From: Bacilli bacterium
GTDB taxonomy: Bacteria; Bacillota_I; Bacilli_A; RF39; UBA660
Direction of reading: 5' to 3'
DNA: 64,000 nucleotides
Assembly (NCBI GenBank): GCA_017627015.1
Contig: JAGAHP010000040.1
Location: 52,063 to 116,062, forward strand
Positions 55,761-63,616 of this stretch are shown piece by piece (the stretch's first letter is position 1; each line of letters begins with the position of its first letter). The notes below the pieces were generated by a model. The model did no database searches. It was given only the letters and a program-made list of their open reading frames with translations, and was not told the DNA's origin. The translations under genes were made by a program, and so were the position numbers.

Positions 55761-55904
55761 ATGACAAAAGATGATATATGGAATTTATTTGTTCAAACAG
55801 GAAATATATCTTATTATTTAAAATATAAAGAAGAAACTAAAGGATTTGAGAACTATGGAAATAACAAAAGTGAAAGGGATAATAATAAGCGAAAAACCAT
55901 ATAA
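55761..55904 (+). CDS. yqzL: YqzL-like small protein
   Basis: 47 residues, too short for most gene finders. It reads MTKDDIWNLFVQTGNISYYL then KYKEETKGFENYG. Bacillus YqzL, at the same place between era and recO, has the same W-x2-F-x-x-TGN-x3-YL-x-YKE plan (from memory). GGTGATAAT precedes the ATG with the usual spacing. Its end overlaps the recO start by 50 bp in another frame. Function unknown. Confidence 0.75.
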   Translation: MTKDDIWNLFVQTGNISYYLKYKEETKGFENYGNNKSERDNNKRKTI

Positions 55905-56592
55905 AGAATCAAGTAAATTATTAAATGTAATAACTGAAGAATATGGAGTTGTTTCTCTTATTGCTAAAGGAAGTAAAAGATTAAAAAGTAATTTAAGAAG
56001 TATTAGTTCTAAATTAACTTATGCTTATTTTCAATTTAATTATAAAGAGGGTAAATTAAGTAATTTAATTTGCGCAGATGTAATAAATCCTTTAAATAAT
56101 ATAAAGAATGATTTGTTAAAATTAAGTTATGCATCTTATATCTTAGATTTAACATCTCAAGTATTAAAAGAAAATAATAATGAAAATATTTTTAAAATAT
56201 TAGAATCTTCTATACTAAAAATAGAAGATGGTTTTGATCCAGATGTTATAACAAATATCCTAGAATTAAAGTATTTATCATATTTAGGAATAAGTCCTAA
56301 TTTTGATAACTGTTCAATATGTGGTAGTAGTAAAATACTAACTATATCAGTTGAAAAAGGTGGTTTTGTATGCACTAACCATCATACAAATGAAAGAATA
56401 GTTAATAATAAAGTATTAAAGATAATAAGAATGCTTTACTATGTTGATTTAGATAAAATAACTAAATTAGATGTAAGTGCACCTGTTAAAAAAGAAATAG
56501 ATAATTTTATAGATGAATATTATGAATCTTATACTGGTTTATATATGAAAACAAAAGACTTTTTAAAAAATATAAAATATAAATATATATAG
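55855..56592 (+). CDS. recO: DNA repair protein RecO
   Basis: RecO loads RecA onto SSB-coated single strands together with RecF/RecR. The 245 residues show the OB-fold N-terminus (VKGIIISEKPYKESSKLLNVIT, LIAKGSKRLKS). A helical part follows, with a zinc finger NCSICGSS and GGFVCTNHH, where the fourth ligand is His rather than Cys. The start ATG 55855 is preferred to the in-frame TTG at 55846 because it gives the family N-terminus. It is read in a different frame from yqzL, which it overlaps. A terminator lies on its stop codon. Confidence 0.93.
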   Translation: MEITKVKGIIISEKPYKESSKLLNVITEEYGVVSLIAKGSKRLKSNLRSISSKLTYAYFQFNYKEGKLSNLICADVINPLNNIKNDLLKLSYASYILDLTSQVLKENNNENIFKILESSILKIEDGFDPDVITNILELKYLSYLGISPNFDNCSICGSSKILTISVEKGGFVCTNHHTNERIVNNKVLKIIRMLYYVDLDKITKLDVSAPVKKEIDNFIDEYYESYTGLYMKTKDFLKNIKYKYI

Positions 56593-56610
56593 AAGCTATG
56601 CTTCTTTTTT
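56591..56610 (+). terminator. Terminator of the yqfC-recO operon
   Basis: Stem AGAAGC/GCTTCT (56591-56596 with 56600-56605), loop TAT, then T residues. It begins in the recO stop codon. Confidence 0.8.
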
Positions 56611-56624
56611 ATTTGTTAATATAG

Positions 56625-56630
56625 TATAAT
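56625..56630 (+). promoter_or_regulatory. -10 box of the 56653 gene
   Basis: TATAAT at 56625-56630, 23 bp before the start; the preceding bases are TAG, not the TGn extension. No -35 seen. Confidence 0.4.
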
Positions 56631-56652
56631 ATTAATAGAAAAGGGATTTGTT

Positions 56653-57612
56653 ATGAAAAAGAATGAGTTATTTGAAAAAATAAATAGAACTAATGATAGA
56701 AATGCTTTAATAAATTTATTTATTGAAAAAATGAATGAATTTGATGAAGATATAGATGTAAATGAAGAAATAGATGAGAGTTTACTTAAACCTTTAAATA
56801 AACTTGATATTTGCGTTCATATTGTTAATAAAATTAATTCTTTAAGTAATAATTTAAATGAAGTAGAACAAGAAGAATTATTTAATATAAATTTATTTTT
56901 GCGTAATTTATATGTTTTGTGTTTAAATCAATTACAAAGAACAAGATTAGAATTAATTAAAGAAAAAGAATATGATAAAGATTTAGTTGATTCGAAAATG
57001 AATTTAGGTTTTGGTCTTATAATGAGAAAAGTAGATTTAGATAAAGAAACTCTAAATTATGTATCAAAGGAAATGATAAAAGATATTTCGGATGATAAAT
57101 TTGAAGATGTAGATCTAGAGGAAGACATACATAAGAAATTTAAAACAAAGGAACAATTTGAAAAAAACGGACTAAGAAAATCCATTATTGATATTATTTA
57201 TAATTATGACTCTGATCTTAGTGATTATATCGCTGTTAATCCGAATGTATTGGACACAATAAAAGATAGAGTAGATGAATATATAAAAGACTATGATATT
57301 TATGATGATAAAAGAAAGTATAAGTTGCTTATGAGAGAGGTAAAAGATTATTGCTTTGATAATAATCTAAATTATAAATCTCATTTGTTACGTATTTCAG
57401 CTGAATATAATATATTTAACAAGATAATAAAATATTCTCATGATTATAGAGAAGAAGACTATAATGAGTTAAAAGATTATGTTATTTCAGAATCAAGAAA
57501 TGATATAGATGAAGATTATGAAAATATCAGAAAAATATTTAAAAAATATACAAAGGAAACAGATGAATTAGGTACTAGTTCTAACGTAGTGCCATTTAAA
57601 AAAGGAAAATAA
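56653..57612 (+). CDS. Conserved-looking helical protein of unknown function
   Basis: 319 residues, strongly charged (Lys, Glu, Asp), with mostly alpha-helical pattern and no membrane segment, signal peptide or Cys cluster. Recurrent stretches are DKETLNYVSKEMIKDISDD, YDSDLSDYIAVNPNVLDTIKD and IYDDKRKYKLLMREVKDYC. The tail is VVPFKKGK. It is a cytoplasmic soluble protein by appearance. I do not recognise the family. It is a single-gene unit with its own -10 box, AAAAGGGA and a bidirectional terminator shared with the next, convergent gene. Confidence 0.7.
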   Translation: MKKNELFEKINRTNDRNALINLFIEKMNEFDEDIDVNEEIDESLLKPLNKLDICVHIVNKINSLSNNLNEVEQEELFNINLFLRNLYVLCLNQLQRTRLELIKEKEYDKDLVDSKMNLGFGLIMRKVDLDKETLNYVSKEMIKDISDDKFEDVDLEEDIHKKFKTKEQFEKNGLRKSIIDIIYNYDSDLSDYIAVNPNVLDTIKDRVDEYIKDYDIYDDKRKYKLLMREVKDYCFDNNLNYKSHLLRISAEYNIFNKIIKYSHDYREEDYNELKDYVISESRNDIDEDYENIRKIFKKYTKETDELGTSSNVVPFKKGK

Positions 57613-57624
57613 TTTCCTTTTTTT
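57601..57624. terminator. Bidirectional terminator
   Basis: 8-bp stem AAAGGAAA/TTTCCTTT (57601-57608 with 57613-57620), flanked by A run on the left and T run on the right. The stop codon of the upstream gene is in the loop and descending base. Confidence 0.8.
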
Positions 57625-57883
57625 ATATGAAAAAGTTTGGACCATTATTTGAAATGTTCTCTTTAGGTACAGATTCTTCCTTATGATTATTATTTACTTC
57701 ATTAAATCCTTTTGCGACATTAAATAATGTTCTAGCGTTCCTAAAAATAGGTCTAACTTCTTTAACAACTGGAATAGTTTGATTAATAATATTTAAAGTT
57801 TTCTGAGCGCCATTTAGTATATTAGTAAAACTAAAAGGTCTAGAAATACTTTGATACATCATAGGGTTATATTGATTAAACAT
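57623..57883 (-). CDS. YqfQ-like small protein
   Basis: 86 residues. The core, ILNGAQKTLNIINQTIPVV then VRPIFRNARTLFNVAKGF, resembles Bacillus YqfQ (VrrA), whose core has the same Q-K-x-L ... P-x-x ... P-x-x-R/K-N plan (from memory). The N-terminus is Asn/Pro/Tyr-rich and the tail is polar. GGAGGTTTAC precedes the ATG on the reverse strand. It lies in the extended yqf neighbourhood, which supports the call. The function is unknown in any species I know. Confidence 0.55.
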   Translation of the reverse strand: MFNQYNPMMYQSISRPFSFTNILNGAQKTLNIINQTIPVVKEVRPIFRNARTLFNVAKGFNEVNNNHKEESVPKENISNNGPNFFI

Positions 57884-57926
57884 GTGTAAACCTCCTTATA
57901 AATATAATATGTATATAAACAAAATA

Positions 57927-57935
57927 TGTTATAAT
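57927..57935 (+). promoter_or_regulatory. Extended -10 promoter of the prepilin peptidase gene
   Basis: TGTTATAAT at 57927-57935, 24 bp before the start at 57960. Confidence 0.55.
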
Positions 57936-57959
57936 AATAATGAAAATAGAGGGATATGT

Positions 57960-58763
57960 ATGTATATAAACACATTTTTATTTTTTATATTAGGTGTAAT
58001 ATGTAGTTATTTTTTTAATAACGTTGCTTTTCGTTTGCCAATAAAAGAACCATTATTTGGTAAATCTAAATGCGACATGTGTAATCATGAATTGACCTTT
58101 AAAGAGAAAATTCCATTAATTTCATATATAATGCAAAAAGGAAAATGTAATTGGTGTCATCAAAAAATATCTCCAATGTATTTTATATTTGAGTTAATAA
58201 CAGGCTTACTATTTAGTGCGACTTATGTCACTTTTATTGATTTTAATAATGCAGGAATACAAATATTATATGGCTTAGTATTTATATCTACTTTATTAAT
58301 AATTATGGTTAGTGATTTTAAATATATGCTTATTCCTAATGAATTACTTATAGTGTCAGGTATTGTTCTAGTAGTTTTAAAAATATATTTACAATTTCAA
58401 AATGAAGAAATAAGTACATTTATGGATGCTGGTTATGAAATATTATTTATGATAATTGAGGCTATTGTTATGTTCTTTATTATGTTTGTTATTAAAAAAA
58501 TAGGAGATGTTGTATTTAAAAAAGAATCCCTTGGTGGAGGAGACGTTAAAATGATGGCATTAGTCGCAATTATTATAGGATATAAAATGTCTATAATAGT
58601 AATATTTATCGCGTCGTTTATCGCATTACCGATATCTATTTATAATGCCTATAAAAAGAATGAAGTAATGCTTCCATTTGGGCCTTATCTTGCAATTGGT
58701 TCAATTATTATATTCTTATGTAATATTAATTTTGACATGGTTTTAGAGTTTATAAGTAAATAA
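57960..58763 (+). CDS. Type IV prepilin peptidase (A24)
   Basis: 267 residues. It cleaves and N-methylates type IV pilin-like precursors at the inner membrane. An N-terminal methylase part has the paired Cys motifs KCDMCNHEL and KCNWCHQKI. The membrane protease part has its two catalytic Asp residues in VSDFKYMLIPNE and GGGDVKMMA. About seven membrane helices are seen. The start is ATG 57960 behind AGAGGGA; an in-frame ATG at 57882 lies before the -10 box. No pilin or competence genes are in the window. The end overlaps the convergent YlbJ-like gene by 14 bp. Confidence 0.9.
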   Translation: MYINTFLFFILGVICSYFFNNVAFRLPIKEPLFGKSKCDMCNHELTFKEKIPLISYIMQKGKCNWCHQKISPMYFIFELITGLLFSATYVTFIDFNNAGIQILYGLVFISTLLIIMVSDFKYMLIPNELLIVSGIVLVVLKIYLQFQNEEISTFMDAGYEILFMIIEAIVMFFIMFVIKKIGDVVFKKESLGGGDVKMMALVAIIIGYKMSIIVIFIASFIALPISIYNAYKKNEVMLPFGPYLAIGSIIIFLCNINFDMVLEFISK

Positions 58764-59592
58764 TATAAATAAAAATAAAATATATAAATATAGATATTAA
58801 TACATTAAGTATTCTAAATAATAGATACTTAATGTATTTTATTTTTTCATTTAAACTTATTACTTGAAAATGAATTGAAAAAGATCCGAATGTAATTATT
58901 ATTAGTATTAGTAATCCTTTTAAATAAATAGTTATATTCATATTAGATATTTCATAAATACCTCTTGAAAACTCTAATATACCTATAATGTAACTATTAA
59001 AAGGTATAGTTAGTTTTATTAACGCTATAAATAGAGATATAAATAAAATGTTTGAAAAAATAATTGATAAAGTACTAATTGTATTTTTTAATAATTCTGA
59101 ATAGGAATAGTTTATACTAATTAGATTATTGTTGCTTTTATTCTTCTTTTTAAATAAAAATAATATTATTATATTTGCTATGATATGACTTAAATATATA
59201 ATTGAGGCCAATTTGATATTATGTAAATATATTAATCCTACATTTACTAATATAAATAAAGGATTAACAAAATTAGTAGAGTAGTTCAAGTATTCGTTAT
59301 TACTATTTTTTAATAGTCTAATGTTATTTGGATATCCAGAAAATATAGAAAGTAGTATTATTATAAATTCTTCTTTTGAAATGTTTAAAAAATTATATAT
59401 TTTTTTAGGTATATATAATTCATTTTTTAAATTTAACAGAAAGTTAGAAAAGAGTATTTGAAAAAACATGGTAGGCATTAAGGAATATATGCATATATTC
59501 AAAGTTAAAGTGAATTCTTTTATAATTTCCTTAGAATATATAATAATAAAAACTTCTAATAATAATATCACAATTAATAGTATTTTTTTCAT
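58750..59592 (-). CDS. ylbJ: YlbJ-like sporulation integral membrane protein
   Basis: 280 residues with about eight membrane helices. SIFSGYPNNIRLLKN corresponds to the YlbJ/nucleoside-gate motif GYPxGAKL, and TFGSFSIHFQ to its second gate half. YlbJ is needed for spore formation in Bacillus, with an unknown transported molecule. It is shorter than Bacillus YlbJ (about 400). The start region is odd: TATAAT (reverse strand, 59598-59603) lies only 5 bp before the ATG and there is no Shine-Dalgarno site, so the mRNA may be leaderless. The 3' end overlaps the prepilin peptidase gene. Confidence 0.75.
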   Translation of the reverse strand: MKKILLIVILLLEVFIIIYSKEIIKEFTLTLNICIYSLMPTMFFQILFSNFLLNLKNELYIPKKIYNFLNISKEEFIIILLSIFSGYPNNIRLLKNSNNEYLNYSTNFVNPLFILVNVGLIYLHNIKLASIIYLSHIIANIIILFLFKKKNKSNNNLISINYSYSELLKNTISTLSIIFSNILFISLFIALIKLTIPFNSYIIGILEFSRGIYEISNMNITIYLKGLLILIIITFGSFSIHFQVISLNEKIKYIKYLLFRILNVLISIFIYFIFIYIIYL

Positions 59593-59643
59593 AGTAAATT
59601 ATATGTAAAAGAATAATAATTATATATTTTTTAATTTTATAAA

Positions 59644-59652
59644 TGATATAAT
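59644..59652 (+). promoter_or_regulatory. Extended -10 promoter of the 59673 gene
   Basis: TGATATAAT at 59644-59652, 20 bp before the start codon, with GGAGATG in between. Confidence 0.6.
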
Positions 59653-59672
59653 GAAAATATGGAGATGTTAAT

Positions 59673-60422
59673 ATGAGTAAAAAAGGATTAGTTGCGATAA
59701 TTGTTATCTTAACAATTATGGTTTTAAGTTTAGGTACGTATGTAGCGTATGATAAATACATTAAGCCAAATAGTGTGAAAGAAGTTAAAAAAGATGAAGG
59801 AAAGAGTAATTCAAAATCTAGTTCGGATTCTAGTAAGATAGAAGTCTATGATAGCGAAGATTATAAGTATTTAAAAGTTCCATATATTAATCTAAAAACT
59901 GATGAAGGTAAAAGATTAAATAAAGAGATTAAAGACTTTGTAAGTGATTATGAAGATACTAAAGAATTTACAGATAACTGCCAAGTTACTTATCAAACAT
60001 TTGAAAATGAAAATATAATTTCCATTATTATTAAAAAGGATACACCATCTTCATCTACTAATTATTATAAGTCAATAAATATTGATACAAAAACTGGAAA
60101 AGAAGTAAATAACAAATATCTTTTAGATATGAAAAATATAGATGAAAATTATATACCTGGAATGCTACTAGAAGTTTATGATAATCAAGCAGAAGAAAAT
60201 GGTGATTTAGAAGATCTAAGAAGAATGCCATCACAAGGAGATGAATTCACATCAGTTTATGATGCGACTAAAAATAATATTGAAAATAATAAATTAGATG
60301 ATTATGTTATGTATCTTAATAAAAAAGATGAATTAATTGTTGTTGTAGAAGTATACTTTTACGCTGGCCCTGAAAAAGGTAATGTTCTAATGAACTTAAA
60401 TACTAATTTGTATGAAAAATAA
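59673..60422 (+). CDS. Membrane-anchored extracytoplasmic protein (DUF4163/RsiV-like domain)
   Basis: 249 residues. An N-terminal membrane anchor (about 6-27) is followed by a Ser/Lys-rich linker (about 35-58) and a folded domain. That domain begins YLKVPYINLKTDEGKRLNKEI, runs through FENENIISIIIKKD and TGKEVNNKYLLD, and ends near VVVEVYFYAGPEKG. It resembles the DUF4163/DUF3298 domain seen in PdaC and RsiV, from pattern only. Such domains sit outside the cell and may bind peptidoglycan or lysozyme-like proteins. It is a single-gene unit with its own promoter and terminator. Confidence 0.6.
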   Translation: MSKKGLVAIIVILTIMVLSLGTYVAYDKYIKPNSVKEVKKDEGKSNSKSSSDSSKIEVYDSEDYKYLKVPYINLKTDEGKRLNKEIKDFVSDYEDTKEFTDNCQVTYQTFENENIISIIIKKDTPSSSTNYYKSINIDTKTGKEVNNKYLLDMKNIDENYIPGMLLEVYDNQAEENGDLEDLRRMPSQGDEFTSVYDATKNNIENNKLDDYVMYLNKKDELIVVVEVYFYAGPEKGNVLMNLNTNLYEK

Positions 60423-60441
60423 AGCCTAAAAAGGCTTTTTT
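60421..60441 (+). terminator. Intrinsic terminator
   Basis: Stem AAAGCCT/AGGCTTT (60421-60427 with 60432-60438), loop AAAA, then T residues. It overlaps the stop codon. Confidence 0.88.
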
Positions 60442-60464
60442 TATTTTACTTATTTATTTTAAAA

Positions 60465-60473
60465 TGTTATAAT
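60465..60473 (+). promoter_or_regulatory. Extended -10 promoter of mutS
   Basis: TGTTATAAT at 60465-60473 and mutS start 17 bp later behind AGGTGAA. The predicted leader is about 10 nt. Confidence 0.6.
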
Positions 60474-60490
60474 CTTTTTAGGTGAAGTAT

Positions 60491-63016
60491 ATGAAAATGG
60501 CAGATGTAGATATAACAAAAGTTTCTCCTATGATGAAACAGTATATTGATGTTAAAAATGAAAATTTAGATACAGTAATCTTCTTTAGAGTAGGAGATTT
60601 TTATGAAATGTTTTTTGAGGACGCAATTAATGTATCTAGAGATCTAGAATTAACATTAACTGGTAAATCATGCGGTTTAGAAGAAAGAGTACCAATGTGT
60701 GGTGTTCCTCATCATGCTGCTGAAATATATATAAATAAATTACTAGAAAAAGGTTATAAAGTAGCTATTTGTGAACAAGTAGAAGATCCTAAGTCTACTA
60801 AAAATCTAGTTAAAAGAGATATTATTCAAGTAGTTTCTTCTGGTACTCAAATGAATAGTGATATGCTAGATGAAAAATCTAATAATTATATAGGTAATAT
60901 ACTAGATTTAAAATATGCATATGTAGTTTGCTATTCAGATATTACTACTGGTGAATTTAATGCATTTGTTATAGAACATGATGATGAAAAATTAGTAGAT
61001 GAAATAATAGAAAGAAATATAAAAGAAGTAGTTATTAAAACTGATTTTAACAGAATTATATTAGATGAAGTAAAAAGACATTATAATTTAACTATATCAA
61101 TTTATAATAATACTGATCTAAACAATGATTATAGTAAAATTTATACTGATATAGAAGATGAAAGAATAATTGAATGTGCTAAGCATTTATTATCTTATTT
61201 AGAATCTACTCAAAAAAGAAGTTTAACTCATTTAAGAAAAATAAATATAGTAAACGAAAATTCATTTTTAAGAATGGATATAAATACTAAAAGAAATCTA
61301 GAATTAATAGAAAATATTAGAACTAAAGAAAAGAAGTATTCACTTCTTTGGTTACTTGATAAGACTAAAACTGCGATGGGCGCAAGACTTCTTAAAAAAT
61401 GGATATTAAATCCTCTTGTTAATAAAGAGTTAATAGAAGAAAGATATAATAAAATAGAAAAATTAACTAATGAATTTATAGTCAAGGATGAATTAAGAGA
61501 TGCTTTAGATAATGTATATGACCTAGAAAGATTAGTAGGTAAAGTAGGTTTTGGTTCAGCTAATGCTAGAGATTTATTACAGCTAAAAACATCGTTAAAA
61601 GAATTACCTAAAATTAATGATAATCTAAAGAAGATAGGTTTTGAAGAAATTAATACATTTGAAGATTTATATAAACTTATTGATGAATCGATTTATGAAG
61701 ATGCACCTGTTTCTTTAAAAGAAGGTTATTTAATTAAAGAAGGATATAATAAAGAACTTGATGAAATAAAAGTTGCAAGAAAATCAAATAAAGATTTTGT
61801 TTCTAGATTAGAACAAGAAGAAAGAGAAAGAACGGGTATTAAGACATTAAAAGTAGGCTTTAATAAAGTATTTGGTTACTATATTGAAGTAAGTAAAGGT
61901 TCTATTAAAGATATAAAAGAAGAATTTGGGTATGAAAGAAAACAAACTTTATCTACTGGAGAAAGATTTATAACACCGATTCTTAAAGAAAAAGAAGCGT
62001 TAATATTAGGCGCGGAAGAAAAAATTATTAATCTTGAATATGATTTGTTTGTAAGTATTAGAAATAAAATCAAAGAATACATATCGGATTTACAAGATTT
62101 ATCTTTTGTACTTAGTGAAATAGATGTATTGGCGTCTTTAACAGTCGTTGCGGAAGAAAATAATTTTGTAAGACCAACTATAAATGAAGAACATATAATC
62201 GATATCAAAGAAGGAAGACATCCTGTTGTAGAAAAAGTTATGACTGATGAATATTCACCAAATGATATTTATTTTGATAAGAATACAACAGTAATGTTAA
62301 TAACAGGTCCAAATATGGCTGGTAAATCAACATATGAAAGACAAATGGCAATTATTAGTATACTAGCGCAAATGGGTTCATTTGTACCTGCTAAAGAAGC
62401 AAATATTCCTATATTTGATAAAATTTTTACTAGAATAGGTGCGTCTGATGATTTAGTTTCTGGATCATCTACATTTATGGTAGAAATGATGGAAGCAAAT
62501 AATGCTATAAGTAATGCTACTGAAAATAGTTTAATATTATTTGATGAACTAGGTAGAGGAACTGCTACATTTGATGGTATGTCTTTAGCGGCTGCTATTA
62601 TAGAATATATTCATAATAAAGTACACGCTAAAACATTTTTCTCAACTCATTATCATGAATTGACAGAACTATCAGAAACATTACCTAATTTAAAAAATGT
62701 ACATGTTTCTGCGATTGAAGAAGATGGTAATATTACGTTCTTACATAAAGTTATGGATGGCTCAGTTGATAAGAGCTATGGTATTCATGTTGCAAAATTA
62801 GCGAAATTACCAGATTCTTTAATTCAAAGAGCGGATGAAATTCTTAAAGGATATGAAAAACAAGAAAAGAAGGAAAAAGTAGTAGAGTTAGCATTACCAT
62901 TAGAAGAAGAAAAAGTATCTATAGTAGAAGAAAAAATTAAAAATATGGATATTCTAAATATGACCCCAATGGATGCTTTAAATACACTTTTTGAACTAAA
63001 AAAAGATATAAAATGA
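60491..63016 (+). CDS. mutS: DNA mismatch repair protein MutS
   Basis: MutS detects base mismatches and short loops and recruits MutL. The mismatch-reading Phe-x-Glu is in VGDFYEMFFEDA. The Walker A motif GPNMAGKST lies near residue 607, Walker B is LILFDELGRGTATFDG, and THYHEL follows. The clamp and lever regions (about 250-550) are normal. It has 841 residues, within the MutS1 range. The start ATG 60491 gives MKMADVDIT after AGGTGAA; a GTG at 60482 lies in the ribosome site. MutL in this genome has the endonuclease motif, so nicking is done by MutL. A small membrane-protein gene follows 7 bp later. Confidence 0.97.
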   Translation: MKMADVDITKVSPMMKQYIDVKNENLDTVIFFRVGDFYEMFFEDAINVSRDLELTLTGKSCGLEERVPMCGVPHHAAEIYINKLLEKGYKVAICEQVEDPKSTKNLVKRDIIQVVSSGTQMNSDMLDEKSNNYIGNILDLKYAYVVCYSDITTGEFNAFVIEHDDEKLVDEIIERNIKEVVIKTDFNRIILDEVKRHYNLTISIYNNTDLNNDYSKIYTDIEDERIIECAKHLLSYLESTQKRSLTHLRKINIVNENSFLRMDINTKRNLELIENIRTKEKKYSLLWLLDKTKTAMGARLLKKWILNPLVNKELIEERYNKIEKLTNEFIVKDELRDALDNVYDLERLVGKVGFGSANARDLLQLKTSLKELPKINDNLKKIGFEEINTFEDLYKLIDESIYEDAPVSLKEGYLIKEGYNKELDEIKVARKSNKDFVSRLEQEERERTGIKTLKVGFNKVFGYYIEVSKGSIKDIKEEFGYERKQTLSTGERFITPILKEKEALILGAEEKIINLEYDLFVSIRNKIKEYISDLQDLSFVLSEIDVLASLTVVAEENNFVRPTINEEHIIDIKEGRHPVVEKVMTDEYSPNDIYFDKNTTVMLITGPNMAGKSTYERQMAIISILAQMGSFVPAKEANIPIFDKIFTRIGASDDLVSGSSTFMVEMMEANNAISNATENSLILFDELGRGTATFDGMSLAAAIIEYIHNKVHAKTFFSTHYHELTELSETLPNLKNVHVSAIEEDGNITFLHKVMDGSVDKSYGIHVAKLAKLPDSLIQRADEILKGYEKQEKKEKVVELALPLEEEKVSIVEEKIKNMDILNMTPMDALNTLFELKKDIK

Positions 63017-63023
63017 GGTTAAA

Positions 63024-63527
63024 ATGAATAAGAAAAAGTATATAATTAATACATTGTTTTATATATTAATAATATTGTTAGTATATGTTTTGATTTTAAA
63101 TAACAATGATATGAAATTCGTTATAAATAAAGGAAAATCTAATTCAATAAGATATGTATCTTTAAATTTAAAAAACGCAAAAGAAACAAGATTTTCTTTA
63201 AGCGAAAATGATAAAGAAAAGTCAATTATCTATTATCTTGAAAATAAAAATGATATATACTTAATTGAATTAATCCCATCAACAGTTTTGACAGATAAAG
63301 TAGATTTAATGTACATAGATGATATTGCTGAGACTAAAGAACTAAAAATAGATCTAAACAAAGATAATAAATTCAATAAAAAGTTTAAAGAAGGTTATTA
63401 TACTAACAATAACTTAAATAAGAATATTAATATTTTAAAATATAAATTATATTTCGCAGTTTTTGTTATATTTTTATGCATTTTATTTATGTTTATTAAC
63501 TTAATAAAAATCATTAAAAAAATCTAA
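63024..63527 (+). CDS. Two-helix membrane protein of unknown function
   Basis: 167 residues. A membrane helix at each end (about 8-26 and 140-162) flanks an extracytoplasmic domain of about 110 residues. That domain reads IRYVSLNLKNAKETRFSLSE and DIYLIELIPSTVLTDKVDLMYIDD. I do not recognise the family. It starts 7 bp after mutS behind GAGGTTAAA and so is probably cotranscribed. It ends in a strong terminator. Confidence 0.65.
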   Translation: MNKKKYIINTLFYILIILLVYVLILNNNDMKFVINKGKSNSIRYVSLNLKNAKETRFSLSENDKEKSIIYYLENKNDIYLIELIPSTVLTDKVDLMYIDDIAETKELKIDLNKDNKFNKKFKEGYYTNNNLNKNINILKYKLYFAVFVIFLCILFMFINLIKIIKKI

Positions 63528-63546
63528 GAAATTCTTAGATTTTTTC
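63516..63546 (+). terminator. Terminator after mutS and the small membrane gene
   Basis: At least 9 bp (63521-63529 with 63533-63541), extended by A/T pairs on both sides, then T residues. The stop codon lies in the ascending arm. Confidence 0.88.
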
Positions 63547-63566
63547 TTTTTATTTTGATGAGAAAA

Positions 63567-63575
63567 TGATATAAT
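63567..63575 (+). promoter_or_regulatory. Extended -10 promoter of the last gene
   Basis: TGATATAAT at 63567-63575. The leader to the ATG at 63617 is about 35 nt and contains the short repeat ATAATGATA-type sequence. Confidence 0.5.
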
Positions 63576-63616
63576 GAATATATAATGATAATAATGATAA
63601 TAAGGGTGTGAAGTAT

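Noticed and set aside
57882..57959. Longer start for the prepilin peptidase at 57882
   Set aside because: It lies before the extended -10 box and its extra residues are not typical of the family; 57960 has AGAGGGA.
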